Of a DNA stretch of 64,000 nucleotides, positions 22,691 through 32,399 are shown piece by piece. The stretch is from Populus alba (taxonomy: Eukaryota; Streptophyta; Magnoliopsida; Malpighiales; Salicaceae). Both the position numbers and the translations under genes were made by a program. Within the stretch, counting starts at the first letter, position 1. Each line of letters begins with the position of its first letter. The DNA lies in assembly GCF_005239225.2 (NCBI RefSeq), contig NC_133302.1, positions 7,626,001-7,690,000 on the forward strand, in the 5' to 3' direction. The notes under the pieces were generated by a model that did not search any database, was not told where the DNA came from, and saw only the letters and a program-made list of their open reading frames with translations.

Positions 22691-22854
22691 TAATTTTTAA
22701 TATTAATATATTAAAATAATTTAACAATATTAAAAAAATTAATTTAAAACTACAAAATTTTCAATTTTTTTTTAAAAAAAAACAATTAGACGTTAACACC
22801 AAACCAGACTCATGAATGCTAGCTAGCTTTAACAATATTGAGGCCTGTCAAATT

Positions 22855-23330
22855 TGTTTGGAGTTGCTTGATCCTTATACTCTTCTCTCTGCGCTATTAC
22901 TGTAACAATCTCTTTATACCTTTCTCTGCTCCCAGCTGTAAATCATTTCATAAAACCATATACTCTTCTCTTGCCTGTGCTTTCTGCTCTTTTTTGTCTG
23001 AACACTGCTCAGGCAAAGCAGCTCTTGCAGAACATCTTGAATCCAGGTAAGGTATTTATACTTCATCTTGTTGGTGTTTTTGTTTTTCACTTGCAACTAT
23101 TGTTTGAATCTTTTTAAGTAAAGGACAAGTATCACCAGTAGTTTCCAAAAATAAATCAATCGATCTTTCTCAGTTTTTATAATCCATGTCTTATGGAGTT
23201 AATTGACCCTTAAACTTGAGCTTTTTTTTTAATGTATATATATAATTATTTTCTGTTTTAATCCTTCTTTTTCCAATTAATGTAACTTCCATTAATTTTT
23301 ATTCAATACTGTGACTTTTTTTTTCTATAG
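22855..23330 (+). promoter_or_regulatory. 5'-UTR exon and 284-nt 5'-UTR intron of gene 3
   Basis: The exon ends CTTGAATCCAG at 23046 with a GTAAGG donor; the intron ends in TTTTCTATAG at 23330, five bases before the ATG. It matches the gene 2 leader closely, so the truncated gene keeps an apparently intact leader. Confidence 0.65.
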
Positions 23331-23335
23331 GAAAA

Positions 23336-23806
23336 ATGGTTCGATCAACCGATCCATTCTGGAATGATGTTGAAGTTATGAATGATGGTAGCATGAAATC
23401 TAAGTTTTGTGGGCATTTATTTTCCCAGAGGACTTCCATTTCGAGGATCAAATGGCATTTGTCAGGAGTGAGAGGGCGTGGTGTTAAAATATGTGAGAAA
23501 GTTCCTGAAGAAGTTCAAGATGCGGCCCGTGCAGCTATGGATGGCCCTCCAGAAAAAAGAAATAAATATGAAGCAGGATCGAGCAATAATGAAGCAGCTC
23601 TTTCCCCTGGAGAGCTCGCATGTTGGATTGATGACATCACTGATAAAGAGATCGAGCTTATGTTGGGACTTAGTACTCCTGAAGAAGATGATATTCATAT
23701 TAAAGATTGCAATAAAGGTGATGACAATTCAATTGATGAGGAAGGTGAAGAAAATTCGACTACCTATCAAAATGAAGCCCTATGTAAAACCCTTTTTCTT
23801 ATGTAA
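23336..23806 (+). CDS. Truncated BED-finger relic of a BED-NLR, gene 3 (156 aa)
   Basis: Residues 1-115 match the N-terminus of genes 1 and 2 (MVRSTDPFWNDVE, KWHLSG, GVKICEKVPEEVQ, DGPPEKRNKYE), closer to gene 1 in VRGRG and AAMDGP. The first zinc ligand is changed: KSKFC stands where gene 2 has KCRFC, so the finger is probably broken. About 20 codons of the linker are deleted after SSNNE. Homology ends at STPEE and is replaced by an acidic 40-residue tail (DDIHIKDC, DEEGEENS) ending in LFLM. NB-ARC and LRRs are absent. The frame is open and the leader conserved, so a small BED-only protein could be made, but decay to a pseudogene is more likely. The tail matches nothing else I recognise here. 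Confidence 0.7.
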   Translation: MVRSTDPFWNDVEVMNDGSMKSKFCGHLFSQRTSISRIKWHLSGVRGRGVKICEKVPEEVQDAARAAMDGPPEKRNKYEAGSSNNEAALSPGELACWIDDITDKEIELMLGLSTPEEDDIHIKDCNKGDDNSIDEEGEENSTTYQNEALCKTLFLM

Positions 23807-23939
23807 TTTAGATTATGAATGATATATTTTGTAACATAAAATATTTACTGTTTAAGCAATGTTGTTATTGTTTTATGCGATAGATAGTTTATCAGTTAAG
23901 TTTTTGCAGGAAGGTAAATAGACAATACAAATATAACAT

Positions 23940-24480
23940 TTCCTGTAAAATGCAAACTTACTAACGTCCATATCCGTTGGCATCTCACAGAGAGTTTGAA
24001 ATTAATTACATGAAATGTCATTATCACCAACGCCGTTACCGACGGATTCGCCGACACCAATACCGACATATTAAAATCCGTTGGCATCTCACACAGAGTT
24101 TGAAAATTATTACGCGAAATGCCACCATCACCGACGACCTTATCGACATAATAATGTTCGTCAGCATCTCACAGAGAATTCGAAAACAATTACGCGAAAT
24201 GCCACAATCACAGACGAACTCCCCAACGGTATTACGGTCGTCGGTAATTTGTCGGCGGCCAAAAATTACCAACCGAAATACCGACAGAATGTGCGAAATC
24301 CAAAGGGTCTGCATTAAATGAACCTCTGACCGAGTCAGATTACCAACAGAATTACCGACGAACCGTGAAAAATTCAAAAATAATAATTTAAATATTATTA
24401 TTAGCACGTTACCGACGGATTTAATTTAAATAATAATAATTTTTTATATCCGTCGGTGATTCCATCGGTAAAACTGCCCT
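23940..24480. mobile_element. CACTA (En/Spm)-like subterminal repeats, remnant
   Basis: Dense copies of ACCGACGGA and CCGTCGG-type motifs on both strands, typical of subterminal regions of plant CACTA elements. Three imperfect units beginning CATCTCACAGAG start at 23981, 24085 and 24165. A hairpin joins ACCGACGGATTTAATTTAAAT to ATATCCGTCGGTGAT at 24410-24465. No CACTA terminus or target duplication was located. Confidence 0.55.
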
Positions 24481-25351
24481 ATAAGTTCATGAGGCCGCCC
24501 CTTTAATTCATTTTTTCTTCTCCTCCGTTTATCACCTTAAAGTTTTGATTTTTTTCCTCTCAAATCTTCAAGTTTTGTTGAATATCTAGCAAGCTTGGTT
24601 GTGAATCTTCATCACATTAAAAGGTATGTGTTTTTTTCTATTTTATTTTATTTTATTTCATTTATAGTTATTTTTATTCTTTTTATGTTTTTTGTTTTGT
24701 TGTATTTTTTTGTAATGTAGATAAAGTTTTTGTTTCAACACATTATTAAGGTATGCATATTTCTTTCCTAAAGTCTATAGTTTTTTTTTTGAATTTATTG
24801 AATATTTTTTATTGTTATATTGGCATAATTGTTATTAGTTAATTTGTTGAATATTTGTTGTTAATGTTGAATTTACCTTAGAATTAGTAATTGCATATGT
24901 TGGAATAATTAGTAATTTTACTCTATTATTGCATGATTTGTATTTAATTATTTCCATTGTTTTTAATTGTTAGTTTATAATTTTTTTTTTAATTTATTGA
25001 ATATAGTTTATTGTTGTATTGACATAATTATTGAATAATTTGTTGAATTATAATTGTTAATGTTGAATTTACCTTAGAATTAGTAATTGGATATGTTGGA
25101 ATAATAAGTAATTTTTTATATTATTGCATGATTTGTGTTTAATTCTTTCCATTGATTTTAATTGTAAGGATATAATTCTTTTTTAATTTATTGAATATAT
25201 TTTATTGTTGTATTGGCATAATTATTTAATAATTTGTTGAATTAATATTGTTAATGTTGAATTGACGTTACAATTAGTAATTGAATATGTTGGAAGAATT
25301 ATTAATTTTACTCTAACTTTAATGATTTGTGTTTAATTGTTTTCTATTAAT
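24481..25351. repeat. T-rich DNA with three ~195-bp tandem repeats
   Basis: TTGAATTTACCTTAGAATTAG recurs at 24867 and 25063, with a variant at 25257; units share TTATTGTTGTATTGGCATAATTA and GCATGATTTGT. It follows a leader-like segment with a donor (TTAAAAGGTATGTG near 24620), so this may be the intron-rich 5' part of the same CACTA-like element. No protein was recognised. Confidence 0.5.
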
Positions 25352-26072
25352 TTTATAAAAAAATATATATTATTTTAATAAATTTCTAAATAAAATATAC
25401 TTTAAAAAACAACATCTACATCATTTTCCAAACACTACTTTCCAAACACTACGTAGTATTAGTACTGGTCAGCTCAATCATAACGATTAATTAATGTATT
25501 GTTTGTTTCTTACACGTAAAGTTTAGTAAATCATTTTATAAAAAATATATATTATTTTAATAAATTTCTAAATAAAATATACTTTAAAAAACAACATCTA
25601 CATCATTTTCCGAAACACTACTTTCCAAACACTACGTAGTATTAGTACTTGTCAGCTCAATCATAACGATTAATTAATGTATTGTTTGTTTCTTACACGT
25701 AAAGTTTAGTAAATCATTTTATAAATAATAATTTATTTATAATATTATCCAACTATTTTAATTGTTAATTATCTCCATCTCTCTACCATTATTATTATCT
25801 CTTTCAATACTATCATCTCACCATCATCATCACCATTATCATTTAAAAAAAATATTTTATAAAAAGTATATTTTTGATCTGATTGAAAAAAAATCACTCA
25901 AAACAAATCAACTATACTCACCTATCTTGCTAGCCTATCTTGAGTTCCTGGGATTGCCTTCTTACACATTAGGTCGATTCTAATAACCATAGATATCAAA
26001 CTCGGTCTTACCTATTAGATCAATTTAGTGACCAGTCAACTTGAGACCTGGTTCGGGTCAAGCTTGATTTAG
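25352..26072 (-). repeat. Right arm of inverted repeat, starting with a 182-bp direct duplication
   Basis: The arm is the reverse complement of pieces of 21717-22690. Its inner part is duplicated in tandem: ATTTTAATAAATTTCTAAAT recurs 182 bp apart (25372 and 25554) and both copies contain CACTACGTAGTATTAGTACT and TTACACGTAAAGTTTAGTAAATC. The outer end is at GGTCAAGCTTGATTT, close to 26070. Confidence 0.75.
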
Positions 26073-27838
26073 TGACCAGTCACTTAGAATTGCATCTTTA
26101 ACTCTTAATTTCATGCAATTTCATCATTGTTAATCTCAATTACCAACCCTAAAATTGAGTGCCTTTTACAATTTGATTCTTGGTTTTTTATTTATTCAAT
26201 TGGACCCCTAATTGACTATCAAACTTTTAATTTTTTTTAATTTAACCCTTGATTTCACACAATTCATTATTTTTAAGAAACTACTCATTCATAGATGTTG
26301 TAGTCTCACTTTCAGATAAAACAGTCAACTGATTCAACTTGGTCAATCCAATTGGTTGAACGGTTAATGCAAAATTCTATAATGTAATATACTCATCATT
26401 ATTTGGTATCTCTTTCTAATTTCTTGCAAGGATTTCATATCAACCATTTAGTTGTCATTCCATATAACCCAGAATTAATTCACTAGCTCACTATTTAGCT
26501 CAACAAAATTATTTCTTCAAAAATTATTATTCTCATCAATCTAAAAACTTCATTATTATTTTGATAAATTTACTTAATCCATTTGAAATCATCTTACACG
26601 CACAAGCAACCCTTTTTTTCCAAACATTAAATTACCATTTATCAACACCTGGGGAGCATTTCAAATAACCTGACCATACTTTAATTATACTAACCTTCCC
26701 AACACACAAATCAACATTCAATTGCAATACAAACAAAACTGATTTTTTTCCCATTTATTCCACTTATTTATGAAATTGCCATTAATAAATCTACATGGTA
26801 TTTTTTGTTTGTCTACTACCAATCTTATATGGTTTTTAAAAATTATGATCGCTATCAAATTATAACCTAAGGTAGATAAATGTGTCATGAGACTACATGT
26901 GAAATTTAAGCTTGATCCAACAGTCGGATTAAAAGGTCAGCTTGATAGCGTAAAACTAGACTATTTGTGATTTTTCATTAGAAATCTAATTTTTCTTATT
27001 CTATCCTTGCATAAATTATACCAATTATTTCACTAAATCCTTTGGACCATTTTCTTATTCCAAGTATATTTAATTTTCGATTTTACTAATTATCTTATTT
27101 ACAAACTTGTTCTCGGTTCGCGATAACTTTACCGATTTTTATTTAGGTTTACATCAATATTTTTACATGCAATTCTTTTTTAAAATTCATTCTTCATGTT
27201 CATTATAATTCCTCAGAATTATTTCTCATTCTCAAAAATAAAATTACTTTATATTTTTCTAATTCTTCTATCCATCAAAACTCGTTGTGACGTCATGAAT
27301 TTGTTTTAAAATAAAAGTTATAATCCTTGAAATACCTTTAAATTTATTTAAGGGGAATCATTCCCTCCATTATTTTATTTTCCTCATTTATCTATCTCTT
27401 TTAGTTCCGAGTTTCCATTACTAATCAAGGTCTTATTATCTTCGATCAAACTTTTACGTGGAGGTTTACAGAGATGCTTCCTAGAGATACTTCAATCGCA
27501 GAGCTAATGATTTGAGATAAGCCTCGGAGATATAACTGGCAAGGAGTATTTTGGAGATGCCCTTGTAAGTGATTCTGATTTTCTGGACTAGCAGAAGTTG
27601 AAGATTTTAACAAGGGGAAAGTGACTAACGAAGAAATAACCATAAAAAGATAGCATTAAGGTAAACTACTACGTACATCTTTAATCAAGCTTGAAGTGGT
27701 TTAATCATGCTAGAAGACTGTTGATATGGATATCACCATTGTTGCGATAATCTTTACAGTCATTAAAATCATAGAAATGTGATTATTCTGTCTCAAGAGA
27801 CCAAGCTTCTTCAATCCCAAATACTGCAGAGCTGACCT
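26073..27838. repeat. 3' flank of AAA-ATPase gene 1, paired with 33478-34561
   Basis: 26073-26730 is AT-rich single-copy-looking DNA with no gene seen. From about 26735 it aligns with 33478 onward (AAATTGCCAT, CTACATGGTATTTTTTGT, GGTTTACATCAATATTTTTACATGC). Similarity is moderate up to about 27440, then very high through the 3' UTR (27470-27838 with 34200-34561). Confidence 0.55.
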
Positions 27839-29464
27839 TCAGTGGCTGAAGCCCTCCTGCTTATTTTCTTTGTTATCCAGTTCTCCATTTCCATTATCAC
27901 AGAAACCATTGTCTTTTACTTTCTTCTTTGCATTCTCTGCAGCTGACGAATCCTTCTCTTTTGCCTCTTCTGCAGCTTTTGCTTTCTCTTTTGCTTCTTC
28001 TTCAGCTTTTACTTTCTCTTTCTCTTTCTCTTTTGCTTCTTCTTCTGCTTTCAATCTAGCACTCTCCTTCTCCTTTTCTTTTGCTTCTTCTTCTGCTTTC
28101 AATATAGCGTCCTCTTTCGCCTTCTCGAGTGCTCCTATGAGGCCCTCCAAGCAAACCGTGGCGTCTCCAGAAATAGTCTTCGGCATCAAATGCTCTGCTA
28201 CTTCAGCAGGAGTCATTTTGGTTTCCCCCAACAACTCCTGGATTCTGGCAAACAAGTGGTGTGAATCAAGTCGAAGGTAGTTCTTCGCCAAAACCTGGAA
28301 TGCTTCGAAGCTACAATAGGACAATTCTATGTGCTTGTCCATCCTTCCTTTCCTGATGAGAGCTGGATCAAGTTTCTCCACAAAATTAGTCGTGAAAACA
28401 ATCAGTCTTTCTCCTCTGCAAGCTGACCAGAGTCCATCAACAAAATTCAAAATCCCAGAAAGAGTGACCTGACTCTGTTTGCTATCTTCTTCCTTGGGCA
28501 GCTTCGGCTTTGGATCCTTCTCGTCTCTCTCCCCCTCTTCCTCCTTCTTCTTCTTCCTTTGACCGGTTAGGTCAAGAGAACAGTCAATATCCTCAATCAC
28601 AATAATGGACCTGGTTGTTGTCTCGATCAGTAGCTTTCTCAACTCAGTGTTGTCCTTCACAGCAGTCAGTTCAAGATCATATATATCGTAGTTCAAAAGA
28701 TTGGCCATGGCTGCAATCATAGTTGATTTACCAGTCCCTGGTGGACCGAAAAGCAGATACCCTCGCTTCCAGGCCCTTCCAATTCTTGCATAGAAGTCTT
28801 CAGCCTTGCTGAATATGACAAGATCATCAACGATTTCCTGCTTCCTCTCTGCCTCCATTGCAAGCGTCTCGAAACTAGCCGGATGCTGAAACACCACATG
28901 CCTCCAGTACGATCCACTGTTAGTGTAAAGCTTCCTCTGACGATTCCTCACCTTGATTTCATTACCCTCTTTCAAGACATGATTCAAGTAATCCCCGAGG
29001 ATGAGTTGCCGGTGTCTCTTATGGAAAGTGAGCTTGTAGTACTTCTTCTCATCCGTTACGGGATAGAAAGAAACAGATTGCGTCTTGGAAATATGTTTCC
29101 CTGAAGCCCACCTAAGTTTGACTCCCTGGAATTCATCCCCAACCTCTTCATAATCATCCATGCTAAGAACAACCGACTGGCTGTTCTTGACAACATCAGC
29201 CTTGAGCCGCTTTGCTTGCGTAGATGAACGAGAACCAAGATAGTTCTCAATGGCAGAGTAAGCTTCACTACGCATGAACCGGTCGCCGGTGAATTCATTG
29301 AAGCTAATTTGAATGTAAGGGTAAACGAAAGTGAAGGCCCTTTTGGAGTATTTATCAAAATATTCTTGTACACTATACGGACAATATTGCTTGAACATGG
29401 CCCAAGCAAACATAACACTTGCAATCACAGAACCTACTTGAGTAAACATATCTGCTGGGTTCAT
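27839..29464 (-). CDS. AAA-ATPase of the BCS1/OM66 (ASD, mitochondrial-like) family, copy 1 (541 aa)
   Basis: Intronless AAA-ATPase. An N-terminal membrane anchor (residues about 5-24, DMFTQVGSVIASVMFAWAMF) and AAA-associated domain precede the ATPase core: Walker A GPPGTGKST at 240-248, Walker B IIVIEDID near 290, sensor-1 TTN after RLIVFT, and the arginine finger in DPALIRKGRMD. Between them lies a basic-acidic insert typical of the family. The last 90 residues are a Lys/Glu/Ala-rich predicted helix ending in KEGFSH-type sequence (EGFSH). I start at MNPADMF (29464), not at the in-frame Met 19 codons upstream (29521), because a TATA box ends only 4 bases before that upstream Met. Relatives sit in the mitochondrial outer membrane or ER and respond to stress and salicylate; the localisation here is inferred. 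Confidence 0.92.
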   Translation of the reverse strand: MNPADMFTQVGSVIASVMFAWAMFKQYCPYSVQEYFDKYSKRAFTFVYPYIQISFNEFTGDRFMRSEAYSAIENYLGSRSSTQAKRLKADVVKNSQSVVLSMDDYEEVGDEFQGVKLRWASGKHISKTQSVSFYPVTDEKKYYKLTFHKRHRQLILGDYLNHVLKEGNEIKVRNRQRKLYTNSGSYWRHVVFQHPASFETLAMEAERKQEIVDDLVIFSKAEDFYARIGRAWKRGYLLFGPPGTGKSTMIAAMANLLNYDIYDLELTAVKDNTELRKLLIETTTRSIIVIEDIDCSLDLTGQRKKKKEEEGERDEKDPKPKLPKEEDSKQSQVTLSGILNFVDGLWSACRGERLIVFTTNFVEKLDPALIRKGRMDKHIELSYCSFEAFQVLAKNYLRLDSHHLFARIQELLGETKMTPAEVAEHLMPKTISGDATVCLEGLIGALEKAKEDAILKAEEEAKEKEKESARLKAEEEAKEKEKEKVKAEEEAKEKAKAAEEAKEKDSSAAENAKKKVKDNGFCDNGNGELDNKENKQEGFSH

Positions 29465-29524
29465 TTCTTTTGTCTGTTCGATTCTCCTCCTCTTTCCTCT
29501 CCACTTGCGTGTTTTGTGCAAGAA

Positions 29525-29531
29525 CTTTATA
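29525..29531 (-). promoter_or_regulatory. TATA box of AAA-ATPase copy 1
   Basis: TATAAAG on the minus strand inside GGGCTATAAAGTTCTTGC. Transcription about 30 bases downstream would begin near 29500, giving a short leader before the ATG at 29464 and leaving the Met at 29521 untranscribed. Confidence 0.65.
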
Positions 29532-29790
29532 GCCCGGCAAGCGGAGATAGCTAATCTTATTGGCTAAGTCAGCAGTGTCACAGGTGACGCATGCATGCTT
29601 GTCTTGCAAGACGGCATGTATAGTGGCTTTCATGGCAGACATCTATATAGTCAACTTCGTCTTTTCCTAGATAGTTCCTGCAAGCAAGCTGACGCCAGAC
29701 GACTTCATGGACCATGGTCTTGTCTTTTCCGATACAGTTTGGACGGTGGTGTACATTACCGCTCAACCATAGATACGAAGCCATGTATCT
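29532..29790 (-). promoter_or_regulatory. Conserved upstream region of AAA-ATPase copy 1
   Basis: About 260 bp upstream of the TATA box matches 36263-36510 almost base for base (ACAGGTGACGCATGCATGCTTGTC, TTCCTAGATAGTTCC, GATACAGTTTGGACGGTGGTG), then similarity falls abruptly. ACGCATGCATGC is a palindromic RY-like motif. This is probably the core promoter. Confidence 0.5.
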
Positions 29791-30509
29791 CATGAAATTT
29801 GTGACTCAACTGATTTTTTAAGTTTAAATGGAAAATATTTTAATTTAACCAATTTAATTGACTAGAAAAACTTGATTTAAATCCAATCAAGTCAATTTAA
29901 CAAATAAAAATATATTGCTTTAATGAAAATAATTAATTTGGGTTGCCGTAGTGACCCAATAAAAATAATTAATATTGTTTTATGATTTTTAATAAGCATG
30001 TGTTTATAAAAAGAAATTTTCATTAATTTTATGAAACTTTAATTTTAATTTACTTTCTGGTTGTTGTATATTAAGTTTAGAGTTATTCTTATTATTTGAT
30101 ATTAAAAAATATTTTAAGCAAAAGATAATAAAATTATTTTTGTTACAAGAAGCACGATATTATAATTTCTAGATTAAGAGAAAACAATATATACACGTTG
30201 TCTTCTTCTGCGCTACGCAGCATCTGTAAAATAGTTTTTAAACTCGGCTAGTTTGAGGTTTAGATTTCAAATTTTGAACAAGTTATAGACTGGATTATTA
30301 GGTTATTCCAGTTAATTTTTATTTTAAAAAAATAAAATAATATCATTTTAATTATAAAAAAAAAAAGGTACTATCATTTCTAAATTAAGGAAAAACCTTT
30401 TAGTTTTATCACAAGTTCCAAAATTACAGTGGAGATATGTACAAATTAATAAGAGTAATTATTTTCCGTTTGATTTGATTTTTATTAAAAAAAAATAACT
30501 AAACTGGTA

Positions 30510-30725
30510 TTTAAAAAAAATCAAAACCGGTTCAAACCTACCAGTTTTGGTTCAGTTCGATTATTTTTAGAATAAAAATCAATTTTTTTTGGTTCGACTC
30601 GGTTTTTTCCGGTTTGGATCAGTTTTTTTCCAGTTTGGCTCTGTTTTTTTTTGTTTGGGATCGGTTTGGCTTTTTCAGTTTCAAACTTATAAAACCAAAA
30701 ATCAAACCGAACCATTCAGTTTTTT
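30510..30725. repeat. Degenerate GGTTCGGTTTGG-type hairpin repeat
   Basis: Runs of GGTTCGACTCGG, CCGGTTTGGATC and GGGATCGGTTTGG between flanks AAACCGGTTCAAACC and CAAACCGAACC make an interrupted, self-complementary low-complexity block. It is not present in the equivalent place of R2, suggesting an insertion or local expansion. Confidence 0.5.
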
Positions 30726-31070
30726 AAAAATTTTAATCGATTTAGTCAGGTTTTTTTCACGGTTAAATTTTAATATATTTTTAAAATAAAAAATAATTTT
30801 GAAAAATACTCCTCGATACGATACTGAACCGAAATTAAAACAAAATTTCTCAACTTTTTCCATGAAAAGAGGAACTAGCTAGGAAAATTTTCAATTGCTT
30901 AGCCTTGATTTCTTGGTCGTCTTAACCTTGATTTCTCTACTTTTTTTATCCCAAAAAGTTGTCAAGTTTTTCTATTTTCGTAGCTCTTATGGAAATTTCT
31001 CAGAACCAACAGCTGCTAGATTCTATGAACGATGGATATGGTGTCTTCTTCTTTGCTACTTCCTTTTTAT

Positions 31071-31858
31071 GCTATGTTTGTTTTCTGAAAAATAATTTTT
31101 CAAACTTTTCTATGTATATTTGTCATTAGAAAATTTAGTCAACAAAAAATACTTTCCAGTCAAAGAAAATTTTGGCTTGGTTTTCAGGAAAGTGTTTTCC
31201 TGAAAAATTTGGGGGAAAAATATTTTCCAGAAATTGTGAAAAATTTAGAAATATCATATTATTTGCTAATTATATTAAATTTGATCCTCAAACTTTTGAT
31301 TGCTATATAAATTTTTTAAAAAATATTTATTTTATAATTTCATCTCTTAAAATTTAATTTTTATGTTAACTTTGGTCCTTATGTTTATAATTGTTATTTT
31401 CTTTTCCCTTATGATTTTTTATTGAAATTTTTTATCTATCAAATTTGATCCTCATTTTTTTAATTGTTACTTATTTTATTTGAAATAATTTATGAAATGT
31501 TAACTATTATTATTTTAATTTCTTCATTTTTATTTTTTTTTTTTATAGATTTGATCTCTATTATTTAGATTATTATTTATTTTATTTGAGATAATTTATG
31601 AAATTATATTTTTTTTTTTCAATTTCATTATCATTCAACCTTTTAATTTGTAAGATTTGTTCCTCATTATTTTAATAAATTTGAGAAAAATAAAGCATTA
31701 ATAAGTTATTTTCCAACTCATGTTCCATAACATAACCAAACATTGAAAAGTGTTTTTCTACTTATTTTTCATTACACTACCAAATATCATAAAATAATTC
31801 ATTTTTCCGGAATTCACTTTCCAAAAAAAAACTACTTTTCCAGCAAACAAATGCGGCC
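31071..31858. mobile_element. Terminal-inverted-repeat DNA element inserted in R1 (~790 bp)
   Basis: R2 and R4 read straight through TTTGCTACTTCCTC to CATCACGTTCAC (38567, 51515), but here about 790 bp interrupt that junction. The insert's ends are imperfectly inverted (GCTATGTTTGTTTTCTG on the left, CCAGCAAACAAATGCGGC on the right) and inner ends contain GGAAAGTG/CACTTTCC. A related fragment is at 39562-39720. No transposase is present; the target duplication is unclear. Confidence 0.6.
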
Positions 31859-32399
31859 TTCATCACGTTCACAGTTTTATATATGCAATCTCTGGACCAT
31901 TAAGGCTACATATTTTATTTATTAAACCAAAAAACAAAAAGCATGACCAAAGTTTAATTTCATGATAAAGAATATTTTTAAATTAGTTCACGTATTAATT
32001 AAAATTAAGTATTTCTTAAATGATTTTAAAAGAGTATTTTTTTAATAATATGGTATATTGAAAATAAGATTTAAACTTAAAAAATAAAAAAAAATTGATT
32101 ATATATTTTTAACATAGACTAACCTTTTATAAAATTAGCATTACTTAAATTACATTATTATTTTTCTTATATCATAAACTCTTGATGGTTCAGCAAGGCC
32201 AATGTTGGTGTTGGTCATGAACATAATACTTGTGAAGAAATTAATTTTAAATCTTAAATAATATTCCTCGCAAATAAAAGACTTCAATTCAAAATCTTAA
32301 ATTATAATTTGATGAGATTTTATAAACATTTTTTTTATATTAATTAGTCTTTAACTTACTACATGTTAATTATCCATTTACTTTAATTACCCGGGCTAT

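Larger units (their letters stand above)
17030..22841. repeat. Unit-2 spacer: duplicate of 6449-10212, no gene seen
   Basis: Begins at the empty site of the solo LTR (ATTAT at 17030-17034) and follows the unit-1 spacer in order up to the 5'-UTR exon of gene 3. Extra DNA relative to unit 1: about 450 bp at 17690-18140 including a MITE, an 898-bp hAT-like element at 18234, and about 500 bp of T-rich sequence at 20200-20750. Late in the unit, TAATGTTTGGTAGGTA with TTACTTCCTAGCAACTTCC is repeated at about 22280 and 22485. Confidence 0.7.

Noticed and set aside
23981..24250. Evenly repeated units that might suggest a CRISPR-like array
   Set aside because: Units are imperfect, unequal in spacing and carry CACTA-type motifs; this is plant nuclear DNA.
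27870..28280. 136-codon plus-strand frame rich in Ser/Phe/Ala
   Set aside because: It is the complement of the repetitive Lys/Glu tail of AAA-ATPase copy 1.
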